This document shows, one piece after another, positions 1 to 10,319 of a stretch of 64,000 bases of DNA. The stretch is from Glutamicibacter soli (GTDB taxonomy: Bacteria; Actinomycetota; Actinomycetes; Actinomycetales; Micrococcaceae), in NCBI RefSeq assembly GCF_003309065.1, contig NZ_POAF01000008.1, positions 1 through 64,000 of the forward strand, read 5' to 3'. The translations under genes and the position numbers were made by a program. Numbering within the stretch: position 1 is the first letter of the stretch; the number at the start of each line of letters is the position of its first letter. The notes beneath the pieces are model-generated. The model saw only the letters and a program-made list of their open reading frames with translations. It was not told the origin of the DNA and did no database searches.

Positions 1-44
1 TCCACGGGGCGGGTGGTCTGGCCGGGACGGCCTGCCGGTGGGGT

Positions 45-71
45 GGGGGAGCGGTGGCTCCCCCCTTTTTT
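45..71 (+). terminator. Rho-independent terminator of the gene upstream of the window
   Basis: An 8-bp GC-rich stem, GGGGGAGC at 45-52 and GCTCCCCC at 57-64 around a GGTG loop, is followed by six T residues at 66-71. It would end a + strand transcript entering from the left edge. The gene it serves lies outside the window. Confidence 0.8.
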
Positions 72-353
72 GTTTAACAGGGAAAGAAGCAACATACCTG
101 GGCATGCGGCGGAACTCCTTGCTGCCTATTCATGAGCCTCGCCCGAATGGTGGGTGCGGATTAGTAGCTGCTTCTGGTCACATGAGTGTCTGCACACATT
201 AGAGGCGAATCCCTATGGTAGAAGTGCTTACTCCCGTAGACTTGAACTAGACGTACATGCCATTGATGCATGGTGATTTGTAAATAGTGAAGTGTTTCGC
301 TGAGGCGAACACGAAGGTTGCGGTATTGAGATATCCGCTGAAGGGGACATTAA
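72..353. other. Intergenic leader of the RGG-repeat gene; no gene seen
   Basis: No convincing coding frame, tRNA or strong hairpin is visible in these 282 bases. The stretch is more AT-rich than the flanking genes and must hold the promoter of the 354 gene. I could not fix a -35/-10 pair with good spacing. The last part carries a GAAGGGGA ribosome binding site about 6 bases before the ATG at 354. Confidence 0.5.
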
Positions 354-2660
354 ATGTCTAACGATTTCCGCCGTAGTTCCGACAATGGACAGGGCGACTT
401 CCGGAACTCAGATTCAAACCGCAACAACTCCCGCGACGGTTTCAAGCGTCGCGATGACAACAACAGCGGTTTCAAGCGCAACGATGATCGTGGCGGATTC
501 CGTGGTGAGCGCCGTGACGACAACCGTGGCGGCGATTTCAAGCGTCGTGACGATAACCGCGGTGGCGGATTCAAGCGAAATGACGACAACCGTGGCGGCG
601 ACTTCAAGCGCCGCGATGATAACCGCGGTGGATTCCGCGGCGACCGCAACGATGACCGCGGTGGCTTCCGTGGAGAGCGCCGCGATGACAACCGTGGCGG
701 GTTCCGCGGGGATCGCAATGAGGATCGTGGTGGGTTCCGCCGTAACGACGACAACCGCGGTGGATTCCGTGGCGACCGCAACGATGGCCGTGGTGGTTTC
801 CGTGGCGAGCGTCGCGATGACAACCGTGGTGGCGATTTCAAGCGCCGTGACGATAACCGTGGCGGATTCCGCGGGGATCGCAATGATGATCGTGGTGGCT
901 TCCGCCGTAATGACGACAGCCGCGGTGGCTTCCATGGCGAACGTCGCGATGACAACCGTGGTGGCGATTTCAAGCGCCGTGACGATAACCGTGGTGGATT
1001 CCGCGGGGATCGCAATGATGATCGTGGTGGCTTCCGCCGTAACGACGACAACCGTGGCGGCGATTTCAAGCGCCGCGATGACCGCAATGACGAGCGCGGT
1101 GGCTTCCGCCGTAACGACGACAGCCGCGGTGGCTTCCGTGGCGAACGTCGCGATGACAACCGTGGGGGCGACTTCAAGCGCCGTGACGATAACCGTGGCG
1201 GATTCCGCGGGGATCGCAATGATGACCGTGGTGGCTTCCGCCGTAATGACGACAACCGTGGCGGCGATTTCAAGCGCCGCGATGACCGCAATGATGATCG
1301 CGGTTTCAAGCGCAGTAACGACCGAGGCGACTTCAAGCGCCGCGATGACCGCAATGATGATCGCGGTTTCAAGCGCAGCAACGACCGAGGCGACTTCAAG
1401 CGCCGCGATGACCGCAATGATGATCGCGGTTTCAAGCGCAGCAACGACCGAGGCGACTTCAAGCGCCGCGATGACCGCAATGATGATCGCGGTTTCAAGC
1501 GCAGCAACGACCGAGGCGACTTCAAGCGCCGCGATGACCGCAATGATGATCGCGGTTTCAAGCGCAGCAACGACCGAGGCGACTTCAAGCGCCGCGACGA
1601 CAATCGTGGCGGCGATTTCAAGCGCAACGATCGTGACTTCAAGCCTCGTGGCGAGAAGAAGTTCGAAGATCCCCGTGCCCAAGAGCCGAAGGCGCACAAC
1701 CCTGGTGATCTGCGTATTTCGAACCGAGCAGACCGCTCGCAGTCCCCGGAGATCGATGAGGACGTCACCGGCAAGGAACTGGACCGCGTCGCCCGCGCCC
1801 AGCTGCGCTACCTGGAAGAACGGTCCGCCAGCTGGGTTGCCAAGCACCTGGTGATGGCCGGCCGTCTGCTGGAAGAGGATCCAGAGCTGGCCTACGAGCA
1901 CACCCTGGCTGCTTCCCGCCGTGGCGGACGCGTGGCGGTGGTCCGCGAGGCCGTTGGCATCGCCGCCTACCACGCAGGCAAGTACGCCGATTCGCTGCGC
2001 GAGCTGCGCACCCACCGCCGTATCTCCGGCTCGGACTACAACCTGCCGCTGATCGCTGATTCGCTGCGCGGCCTGGGCCGTGTGGAGAAGGCCATCGAGC
2101 TGGCCCAATCCGAAGAGTCCGCCAATCTGGAACCATCGGTCAAGGTCGAGATGCAGATCGTCCTGGCCGGCTGCTTCGCAGACCTCGGCAAGCTTGATGA
2201 GGCCTTGGCCGCACTGGAGTCCCTGGAGCAGCTGAACTTCAACCGCGCCTTCTCCTTCAGCCCTCGCCTGTTCGCCGTCTACGCCGAGCTGCTCGCAGCC
2301 GCCGGCCGCACCGAGGAAGCCGCCCGTTGGGAGAAGCAGGTTGCAGTAGCCGAACGTGCCCTGGGCATCGAGGAAGAGACCGAGTCCTTCATCGTCGATC
2401 TTGCTCCCGAGATGGACGAGGAGGAAGAAGAAGCTCCTCGTGCCCGTGATCTGGTCGATTCCGAGGCAGCAGCTGACTCCGACGAAACCCCTGAAGAGGG
2501 CGCTTCGTCTGGGGAAACCGCCGAATCCGACGCAGAGGACGACACCGAATCGGCCGCCGAGCAAACCGGTATCGACGAGGAAGACGGCCTGGCCGAGGTT
2601 GACGCTGATCACATCTCCGACGAGGTCTCGGAGATCACCGACGAGGACGCCGCAAAGTAG
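354..2660 (+). CDS. Low-complexity RGG/DDNRGG-repeat protein with TPR-like domain and acidic tail
   Basis: 768 aa in three visibly different parts. Residues about 20-440 are near-perfect repeats of blocks such as GGDFKRRDDNRGGFRGD, rich in Arg, Asp, Gly and Phe. Residues about 455-690 form a helical, TPR-like region (for example AYHAGKYADSLRELRTHRR). The last about 75 residues are strongly acidic. The C-terminal part occupies the position of the mycobacterial Rv1691 TPR protein, directly upstream of the HAD phosphatase, so the repeat part is an N-terminal extension. RGG-rich tracts commonly bind RNA and favour condensation; that role here is inference. The ATG at 354 follows a GAAGGGGA ribosome binding site. 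Function is unknown. Confidence 0.85.
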   Translation: MSNDFRRSSDNGQGDFRNSDSNRNNSRDGFKRRDDNNSGFKRNDDRGGFRGERRDDNRGGDFKRRDDNRGGGFKRNDDNRGGDFKRRDDNRGGFRGDRNDDRGGFRGERRDDNRGGFRGDRNEDRGGFRRNDDNRGGFRGDRNDGRGGFRGERRDDNRGGDFKRRDDNRGGFRGDRNDDRGGFRRNDDSRGGFHGERRDDNRGGDFKRRDDNRGGFRGDRNDDRGGFRRNDDNRGGDFKRRDDRNDERGGFRRNDDSRGGFRGERRDDNRGGDFKRRDDNRGGFRGDRNDDRGGFRRNDDNRGGDFKRRDDRNDDRGFKRSNDRGDFKRRDDRNDDRGFKRSNDRGDFKRRDDRNDDRGFKRSNDRGDFKRRDDRNDDRGFKRSNDRGDFKRRDDRNDDRGFKRSNDRGDFKRRDDNRGGDFKRNDRDFKPRGEKKFEDPRAQEPKAHNPGDLRISNRADRSQSPEIDEDVTGKELDRVARAQLRYLEERSASWVAKHLVMAGRLLEEDPELAYEHTLAASRRGGRVAVVREAVGIAAYHAGKYADSLRELRTHRRISGSDYNLPLIADSLRGLGRVEKAIELAQSEESANLEPSVKVEMQIVLAGCFADLGKLDEALAALESLEQLNFNRAFSFSPRLFAVYAELLAAAGRTEEAARWEKQVAVAERALGIEEETESFIVDLAPEMDEEEEEAPRARDLVDSEAAADSDETPEEGASSGETAESDAEDDTESAAEQTGIDEEDGLAEVDADHISDEVSEITDEDAAK
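1266..1597 (+). repeat. 63-bp in-frame tandem repeat array (five copies plus partial)
   Basis: Copies begin at 1266, 1329, 1392, 1455 and 1518, with a partial sixth at 1581. Each is 63 bp and encodes a 21-residue unit containing DFKRRDDRNDDRGFKR. The copies are almost identical in DNA, including silent positions, which points to recent expansion or gene conversion rather than only protein-level selection. Looser repeats of the same alphabet fill 430-1265. Confidence 0.95.
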
Positions 2661-2706
2661 ACTCGCAGTAGTACCCGTCGTTTGATGAAGTAGGAACCAC
2701 CTCCCC

Positions 2707-3723
2707 ATGCTGATCTCCGGATTTGATTCTGTCCTCTCCGACCTGGATGGCGTCGTGTACGCCGGACCGAACGCGATTCCCGACGCAGTGGAATCGCTGA
2801 ACGCGCTGGCCGAGGTGAACGTGGCACACGCGTTCATCACGAACAACGCCGGACGTTCGCCCATGTCGGTCGCGGCGCACCTGCGCCAGCTGGGCGTGAA
2901 GACTAGCGCGGAACAGGTCTTCGGCTCGGCAGATGCCGGGGCGGAGATGCTGGCCCGTGAATTGAATCCCGGCAGCAGGGTGCTGGTGGTGGGCTCCCCG
3001 TATCTGCGAGAATGCATCGCCGTACGGGGCCTTGAAGTGGTCGAATCCCACAAGGACGAACCGGTAGCGGTTATCCAGGGATTCGATCCAGAGGTCTCCT
3101 GGAACGACCTGGCTGAGGCCTCCTACGCAATCCAGAACGGCGCCAAATGGGTTGCCACGAATACGGACCTGACCATTCCGCGCGCCGAGGGCATTGCCCC
3201 GGGTAACGGATCGCTGGTCCACGCGGTGAAGCTGGCCACCGGGGTAACCCCCCGTGTGGCCGGCAAACCCGAATCCTATCTCTTCTCCCGCGCCGCGGAC
3301 CGCCTGGATTCCAAGCGCCCGCTGGTGCTCGGCGACCGCCTTGACACCGATATCCTCGGCGGATTCCATGCCGGATTCTCCACCGCCATGGTGCTCACGG
3401 GTGTCGATACCCCTGCCACCGCACTCGGTGCACCGGTGGAGCAACGCCCGAACTACCTAATTGCCACGCTGGCCGACATCTACCGTCCCTACCCGACCAT
3501 CAAGGTGCTGGGCTACGGCGTGCAGGTCGGTGATGCGGTGGCCCGCATCGACAACGGCAAGATCGCCGTCGACGGCAACGAGTCGGATCTCAACGCCTGG
3601 CGTGCGGCCTGCCACGCCTGGTGGCTCGCGCACCCGCGCCAGAGCACCCATGAATCCCCTGAAATCGAATTCACCTCGCGCGGCTTGCAGATGCTGCGCC
3701 GCAAGAACGGTGAAAAGCAGTGA
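2707..3723 (+). CDS. HAD-IIA family sugar-phosphatase-like hydrolase (NagD type)
   Basis: 338 aa. Motif I is DLDGVVYAG near residue 13, with the nucleophile Asp. The class IIA signature ITNNAGRS follows, and motif III/IV is VLGDRLDTDILGG. This matches the NagD/AraL/phosphoglycolate phosphatase group, cytosolic enzymes that dephosphorylate small phosphates; the substrate cannot be read from sequence. The gene is the positional counterpart of Rv1692 and overlaps the next gene at GTGA (3720-3723), so it is probably translationally coupled to the small protein and tlyA. An acidic C-terminal extension after residue about 265 is unremarkable for this clade. Confidence 0.9.
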   Translation: MLISGFDSVLSDLDGVVYAGPNAIPDAVESLNALAEVNVAHAFITNNAGRSPMSVAAHLRQLGVKTSAEQVFGSADAGAEMLARELNPGSRVLVVGSPYLRECIAVRGLEVVESHKDEPVAVIQGFDPEVSWNDLAEASYAIQNGAKWVATNTDLTIPRAEGIAPGNGSLVHAVKLATGVTPRVAGKPESYLFSRAADRLDSKRPLVLGDRLDTDILGGFHAGFSTAMVLTGVDTPATALGAPVEQRPNYLIATLADIYRPYPTIKVLGYGVQVGDAVARIDNGKIAVDGNESDLNAWRAACHAWWLAHPRQSTHESPEIEFTSRGLQMLRRKNGEKQ

Positions 3724-3923
3724 GCGATCTTCCTTCCGCGCCGACGCCGCGTCCCGGGGTCCCCGGCGCCATGCACGGCGGTGCGCCCCAGTTCGACGAG
3801 CAGGCGCTGGAAGCTGCGCTCTCCTCCCTGGCAGACCATGACGTTACCGAGCATGCGGGCATCTACGAGCAGCTGCTCGGCGGCCTGCAGCAGGAACTGA
3901 ATCGATCGGAGTCAGGCTCGTGA
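3720..3923 (+). CDS. Small conserved protein between HAD phosphatase and tlyA
   Basis: 67 aa, with a GTG start overlapping the stop of the upstream gene and a stop overlapping the GTG of tlyA. The N-terminus is Pro-rich. Residues 25-60 form a predicted amphipathic helix region with QALEAALSSLADHD. The same place in Mycobacterium holds Rv1693, a small protein of unknown function. The double four-base overlap supports real translation as part of a coupled operon. There is no known domain, and function is unknown. Confidence 0.75.
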   Translation: MSDLPSAPTPRPGVPGAMHGGAPQFDEQALEAALSSLADHDVTEHAGIYEQLLGGLQQELNRSESGS

Positions 3924-4711
3924 ACCGTCTGGACCAGGAGCTGGTGGTACGCGGCTTGGCGCGCTCGCGCACCGAAGCCGCCAAGCTCATCGAGGCAGGC
4001 AGGGTGCTCGTGGATGGGCTGGAAACCTCCAAGGCGTCCAAGAAGGTATCCGACTCAACGTCAGTAGTGCTCACCCAGGTCGAAGGGGAGCACTACGTTT
4101 CCCGGGCGGGGCACAAACTTGCCGGCGCCCTGGATGTATTTACCACCATTTCTCCTGAAGGTTTGCGTTGCCTTGACGCAGGGGCTTCCACCGGAGGATT
4201 CACTGACGTCTTGCTGCGGCGGGGAGCCGGCCACGTGGTCGCCGCCGATGTCGGCCATGGCCAACTCGTCGACGAAATCCGGTTTGACCCCCGCGTATCG
4301 GTCCATGAGGGGCTGAACGTCAGATACCTGACGCCGGAGGATATCGGTGGAGATGTCGACTTGGTTGTAGCGGACTTGTCCTTTATCTCGCTGCGCCTTG
4401 TGCTCGAGGCGCTGGCCGGGGCGACGCGTCCCGGCGGCTCGCTGGTGCTGATGGTCAAGCCCCAGTTCGAGGTCGGGCGCGAACACCTGAACCGCACCGG
4501 CGTTGTCACGAGCCCCCAGCTGCGCCAAGGCGCGGTGGAATCAGTGGTCGCCAAGGCCGCTGAATGCGGTCTCGCGTTGCGAGGTCTGGCGCGCAGCCCG
4601 CTGGCCGGCCAGGACGGCAACATGGAGTTTTTCCTCTGGCTCAGCGCTGCAGCGAAATCGCAGGATGATGCCGAGAAATCCGCAATGATCCATGCCGTTG
4701 ACTATTCTTAG
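3920..4711 (+). CDS. tlyA: TlyA, rRNA 2'-O-methyltransferase (hemolysin family)
   Basis: 263 aa. An N-terminal S4 RNA-binding domain (residues 1-65, LARSRTEAAKLIEAGRVLVD) precedes an FtsJ/RrmJ-type methyltransferase domain with the SAM motif DAGASTGGFTDVLL near residue 88. In mycobacteria TlyA methylates cytidines in 16S and 23S rRNA and its loss gives capreomycin resistance; the same chemistry is expected here. The GTG start overlaps the preceding stop. Length and domain order are normal. The last about 25 residues are a variable tail. Confidence 0.93.
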   Translation: MNRLDQELVVRGLARSRTEAAKLIEAGRVLVDGLETSKASKKVSDSTSVVLTQVEGEHYVSRAGHKLAGALDVFTTISPEGLRCLDAGASTGGFTDVLLRRGAGHVVAADVGHGQLVDEIRFDPRVSVHEGLNVRYLTPEDIGGDVDLVVADLSFISLRLVLEALAGATRPGGSLVLMVKPQFEVGREHLNRTGVVTSPQLRQGAVESVVAKAAECGLALRGLARSPLAGQDGNMEFFLWLSAAAKSQDDAEKSAMIHAVDYS

Positions 4712-4802
4712 TTAAGAGATGCGGCGTTTTCCGAGAACTTAGGGAAACCGACTGCATATCGCAGAGCCAATCACTCATCACTGTTGAGAGGGGCACGCCG
4801 CC

Positions 4803-5831
4803 TTGCGCAAGATCCTAGTCTTCGCCCACACCGGCCGAAAAGAAGCGATCGCTGCAGCGCTGGAAACCTGCGAACTGCTTGCCGAAGCCGGAACCGTACC
4901 GGTCATGCGGGCCAAGGACCAGGAAGCGGTGATTCGCGCTGTCGGAGAGCCTGTTCCCGGTGTTGAAATCCTGCATGACGACTGCGCGGTGGAAGACATC
5001 GAGTTGGGTGTGGTCCTCGGCGGCGATGGATCGGTGCTGCGCGCCGCGGAATTGGTCCGCGCCGCCCCTTTGCCGCTGGTCGGCGTGAACCTGGGCCACG
5101 TGGGATTCTTGGCCGAAGCTGAGCGCACCGAATTGGCAGCCACCGTCAAGGCGCTGGTCGAGAAGACCTACACCGTCGAGGAGCGCATGACCATTGAGGT
5201 CAAGGTCTGGCAAGACAATATCTGCCTGGCCGAAACCTGGGCGCTGAACGAAGCAGCGGTGGAAAAGGCCAACCGTGAACGCATGGTCGAGGTGGTCATC
5301 GAGGTCGATGGCCGACCGATTTCCACCTTCGGGTGCGACGGCGTCGTCATGGCCACTCCGACTGGCTCGACGGCCTACTCCTTCTCTGCCGGCGGCCCAG
5401 TGGTCTGGCCAGACGTGGCTGCACTGATCATGGTTCCGATCTCCGCCCACGCGCTCTTCGCCAAACCCTTGGTCGTGTCGCCCGACTCGGTGATGGCCGT
5501 GGAAATGCTCACGCGCACGGATGCAGGAGCAGTGCTGTGGTGCGACGGCCGCCGCACCATCGACCTGCCGCCGGGAGCGCGTATCGAGGTCACGCGCAGC
5601 GACACGCCGGTGCGCCTTGCGCGGTTGAATACCACCCCGTTCTCCGAGCGCCTGGTGAACAAGTTCGAACTGCCGATCACCGGCTGGCGCGGGCCGGCCA
5701 AGGACGACATGCGGCGGGCCGCCACCACCGCGCTTCCGGTGATCGGTCCGGGTCTGCAGAGCGTCGAACCGCACCATAAGGACGAGCCCGGAATCCCCAT
5801 GGTCGGCAGCGGGGACGAGCCTCGCCCATAG
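4803..5831 (+). CDS. nadK: NAD kinase
   Basis: 342 aa. The ATP-NAD kinase signature LGGDGSVLRAAEL (around residue 72) and the following NLGHVGFLAE are intact, as is the TPTGSTAYSFSAGGP substrate loop. The enzyme phosphorylates NAD to NADP in the cytosol. The start is TTG at 4803, preceded by GAGAGGGG; no in-frame ATG lies before the conserved ILVFAHTGR strand. It sits between tlyA and recN as in other actinobacteria. About 45 C-terminal residues beyond the core are poorly conserved. Confidence 0.94.
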   Translation: MRKILVFAHTGRKEAIAAALETCELLAEAGTVPVMRAKDQEAVIRAVGEPVPGVEILHDDCAVEDIELGVVLGGDGSVLRAAELVRAAPLPLVGVNLGHVGFLAEAERTELAATVKALVEKTYTVEERMTIEVKVWQDNICLAETWALNEAAVEKANRERMVEVVIEVDGRPISTFGCDGVVMATPTGSTAYSFSAGGPVVWPDVAALIMVPISAHALFAKPLVVSPDSVMAVEMLTRTDAGAVLWCDGRRTIDLPPGARIEVTRSDTPVRLARLNTTPFSERLVNKFELPITGWRGPAKDDMRRAATTALPVIGPGLQSVEPHHKDEPGIPMVGSGDEPRP

Positions 5832-5956
5832 ACCTTCCCTGCAGCGGAAAACGCCATAAGTTTTCCACTTCTTCGAATCTAGCTACGAAAGTGCGCTTAG
5901 AACACATATACTAATCGTGCACGTTTGAACTTGAACTCGACTTTCGGGAGCAGGCC

Positions 5957-7711
5957 ATGATTCAGGAAATCTCGATCTCCAACCTGGGCGTCATCACCAA
6001 TGCCACCCTGCCGCTCGGCCCCGGGCTGACGGTTGTCACCGGTGAAACCGGTGCAGGCAAGACGATGGTGATCACCGCGCTCTCGTTGCTGCTGGGACGC
6101 CGCGCAGATGCCGGCGCCGTGCGCACCGGGGCTGACCATGCCCTGGCGGAGGCCGTCATCCACTTGGACCCTGACCACCACGTGCTCGACGCGGCCGCCC
6201 AGGCCGGCGCCTTCATCGAACCGGCTGGCCAGTGCAGTGAACTGCTGCTCTCGCGGTCGCTGTCGGCGCAGGGGCGCTCACGGGCCACCGTAGGCGGGCG
6301 CAGCGCGCCTGTCGGCTTGCTGGCTGAACTGGGCCAGGAGCTTGTGGCCGTGCACGGCCAGTCCGACCAGATCCGCCTTAAGGAGCCCGGGGCCCAGCGT
6401 GACGCGCTCGACCGATTTGCCGGCAGCGGCGTAGCCCGTATCCTCGGCAGCTACCAGCGCAGCTACCGCCAATGGCGCGCAGCCACCAAGGAGCTGGCCT
6501 CGTTGACGCAGGATTCGCGCAACCGGGTGCGGGAGGCCGAGAACCTCCGCCTGGCACTGGATGAAATCGACTCGCTGGATCCGCAGCCCGGAGAAGACGA
6601 CATGTTGCGCGAGCAGTCCATGAAGCTGGGCAATATCGAGTCCCTGCGCAACGCCAGCCTGCAGGCCCAGGCTGTCATCGACTCCGAGGACTTCGAGAGC
6701 CCTGGAATCACCACCCTTGTTGAAACAGCCAGGGGAGTGTTGGTCCAGGCGAGCGGGGACGACCCGGTGCTCTCCGGATTTGCTGAACGGGCCGCTGAAC
6801 TCGGCATTCTGGCGTCGGAGCTTTCCAGCGATCTTGCCGGTTACGTGGCGGATCTGGACGAGGAAGGCCCCGAGCTGCTGGCGCAGGTCGAGGCGCGCCG
6901 CGCAGACCTGGGCAAGCTGTTGCGCAAATACGCACCCAGCATCGACGAAGTCATCGAGTGGGCGCAGACCGCTCGTAAACGCCTGGAATCTCTGGGAGGG
7001 GATGACTCGCGCATCGAAGTGCTCCAAGATGAGGTCGTCGCGCTGGAACAGAAGGTCGCGGCGCTAGCCTCCGACCTTTCCGACGCCCGCCGCAAGGCCG
7101 CCAAGAAGCTGTCGACCCGAGTTTCGGCGGAGTTGACCGCACTGGCCATGCCTGATGCCAAGCTCGTCATTGAGGTCAACGAACTCGAAGAACCGGGAGC
7201 CTTCGGCCAGGATTCGATTTCCATGCTGCTCGCGCCGCATGCCGGGGCTTCTGCGCGCCCGCTGGGCAAGGGCGCCAGCGGCGGCGAGCTCTCCCGCGTC
7301 ATGCTGGCCATCGAAGTGGTGCTGGCGGCCGTGGATCCCGTGCCGACGTTTATCTTCGACGAGGTCGACCAAGGCGTCGGCGGCAAGGCGGCGGTCAGCA
7401 TCGGCGAACGTTTGGCCATGCTGGCCCGTCATGTCCAGGTTATCGTCGTGACCCACCTGCCGCAGGTCGCCGCCTACGCCGACCGGCACATCCGTGTCAT
7501 CAAGAATTCGGATGCTAAATCCAACGCTGGGGCCGGGTTCACCGCCAGCGACGTCGTCGCTCTCGATGAGCCAGCCCGCATCCGCGAGCTGGCGCGCATG
7601 CTTGCCGGGCAGGAAGAATCCGATACGGCGCAGGCGCATGCTGAAGAATTGCTGGCGGATGCGCAAAAATTAGTGTGTTCGCTCACCGCCAGCGAATCGA
7701 AGAAGCCTTGA
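5957..7711 (+). CDS. recN: DNA repair protein RecN
   Basis: 584 aa, SMC-like ABC ATPase of double-strand-break repair. Walker A GETGAGKT lies near residue 34. A long coiled coil occupies about residues 160-390, and the ABC signature KGASGGELSRVMLA and Walker B PTFIFDEVDQGVGG are near the C-terminus. Full length for the family. It begins 125 bases after nadK and may have its own promoter. SOS (LexA) control is known for recN in many bacteria, but I did not find a clear SOS box in the short spacer. Confidence 0.95.
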   Translation: MIQEISISNLGVITNATLPLGPGLTVVTGETGAGKTMVITALSLLLGRRADAGAVRTGADHALAEAVIHLDPDHHVLDAAAQAGAFIEPAGQCSELLLSRSLSAQGRSRATVGGRSAPVGLLAELGQELVAVHGQSDQIRLKEPGAQRDALDRFAGSGVARILGSYQRSYRQWRAATKELASLTQDSRNRVREAENLRLALDEIDSLDPQPGEDDMLREQSMKLGNIESLRNASLQAQAVIDSEDFESPGITTLVETARGVLVQASGDDPVLSGFAERAAELGILASELSSDLAGYVADLDEEGPELLAQVEARRADLGKLLRKYAPSIDEVIEWAQTARKRLESLGGDDSRIEVLQDEVVALEQKVAALASDLSDARRKAAKKLSTRVSAELTALAMPDAKLVIEVNELEEPGAFGQDSISMLLAPHAGASARPLGKGASGGELSRVMLAIEVVLAAVDPVPTFIFDEVDQGVGGKAAVSIGERLAMLARHVQVIVVTHLPQVAAYADRHIRVIKNSDAKSNAGAGFTASDVVALDEPARIRELARMLAGQEESDTAQAHAEELLADAQKLVCSLTASESKKP

Positions 7712-7812
7712 TTTTCAACGTCGGCGCGCAAATCTCGAAGCAAACTAGGGCTTCGCGAACCCGTGCACTACAGTGAGTGTGGATGCTTGGTAAAAGAATG
7801 GTGATAGGATGA

Positions 7813-9501
<1,689 letters not shown>

Positions 9502-9555
9502 ACAGCCACACTTCAGCCGCTGACGGCGCCTCGCAGGCAGCGTCAGAGCTGAAGC

Positions 9556-9593
9556 CATACGCGCCGGTCATCGTGACCGGCGCGTATGCATTT
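9556..9593 (+). terminator. Terminator after pyrG
   Basis: A perfect 15-bp stem (9556-9570 with 9574-9588, loop TCG) is followed by a short T run. It separates pyrG from the NUDIX gene, implying that the NUDIX/xerD pair has its own promoter or relies on read-through. Confidence 0.75.
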
Positions 9594-9656
9594 AAGCTGG
9601 ACATGGAGCCAGCCGAATTTTCGGACCCGCCGTCTAGTACAGGAGAACCAAGTTTC

Positions 9657-10319
9657 ATGAGCAAGGACCACAACGTGCAGAGCCAGCAGATCTCGGACGA
9701 ACTTTCCCCGCGCACACTGGTCGCCCGCGAAACCGTGTACGAAGGCCGGATCTGGAATGTGCTGCATGATTCCGTGGAGCTGTCCGACGAAGGCGCCGTC
9801 ATCGAACGCGACTACATCGAGCACCCCGGAGCGGTCACCGTGCTGGTGATCGACGAGAGCGAACGTGTGCTCATGGTCAACCAGTACCGGCACCCGGTGG
9901 GGATGCGTTTGTGGGAGCTGCCAGCCGGTCTGCTGGACATCGCGGGGGAGCCGCCACTGGACGCCGCCAAGCGCGAGCTGTGGGAAGAAGCCGACCGCAC
10001 CGCGCAGCAGTGGTCGATCCTCACCGACGTGTTCCTGAGCCCGGGCTCATCCTCCGAAGCCGTGCGCATCTATCTGGCCCGCGGAGTCGAGCTGGTCCCC
10101 GAAGACCATCGCCACACCCGTACCGACGAGGAAGCAGAAATGATCACCGAATGGGTGCCGCTGGACGAAGCCATCGCCCAGGTGCTAGCCGGAAAGATCC
10201 ACAACCCGACGGCGGTCATCGGCCTGCTGGCGGCCAACGCGGCCCGCGCCACTGGCTATGCCACGCTGCGCGATGCCGAGGAGCCCTTCGACGTGCACCC
10301 GGGGCTTCGCAATCAGTAA
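9657..10319 (+). CDS. NUDIX hydrolase, ADP-ribose pyrophosphatase type
   Basis: 220 aa from the ATG at 9657, which follows AGGAGAACC; an in-frame ATG upstream at 9573 lies inside the pyrG terminator and is rejected. The NUDIX box is seen as GLLDIAGEPPLDAAKRELWEEADR, matching GX5EX7REUXEE, within a domain starting near residue 55. This clade (Rv1700 position) cleaves ADP-ribose to AMP and ribose-5-phosphate. It precedes xerD as in other actinobacteria, where the two genes overlap or abut. Confidence 0.9.
   Translation: MSKDHNVQSQQISDELSPRTLVARETVYEGRIWNVLHDSVELSDEGAVIERDYIEHPGAVTVLVIDESERVLMVNQYRHPVGMRLWELPAGLLDIAGEPPLDAAKRELWEEADRTAQQWSILTDVFLSPGSSSEAVRIYLARGVELVPEDHRHTRTDEEAEMITEWVPLDEAIAQVLAGKIHNPTAVIGLLAANAARATGYATLRDAEEPFDVHPGLRNQ

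Noticed and set aside
1266-1597. CRISPR array
   Set aside because: Repeats are contiguous 63-bp coding units with no unique spacers and keep one reading frame.
350-3053. Very long open frames on the - strand and in another + frame across the RGG-repeat gene (including one of 879 codons)
   Set aside because: They are by-products of the repetitive GC-rich coding sequence. They contain monotone Ala/Thr/Val/Ile or Arg/Ser/Pro text, have no start context, and the sense frame has a conserved TPR domain.
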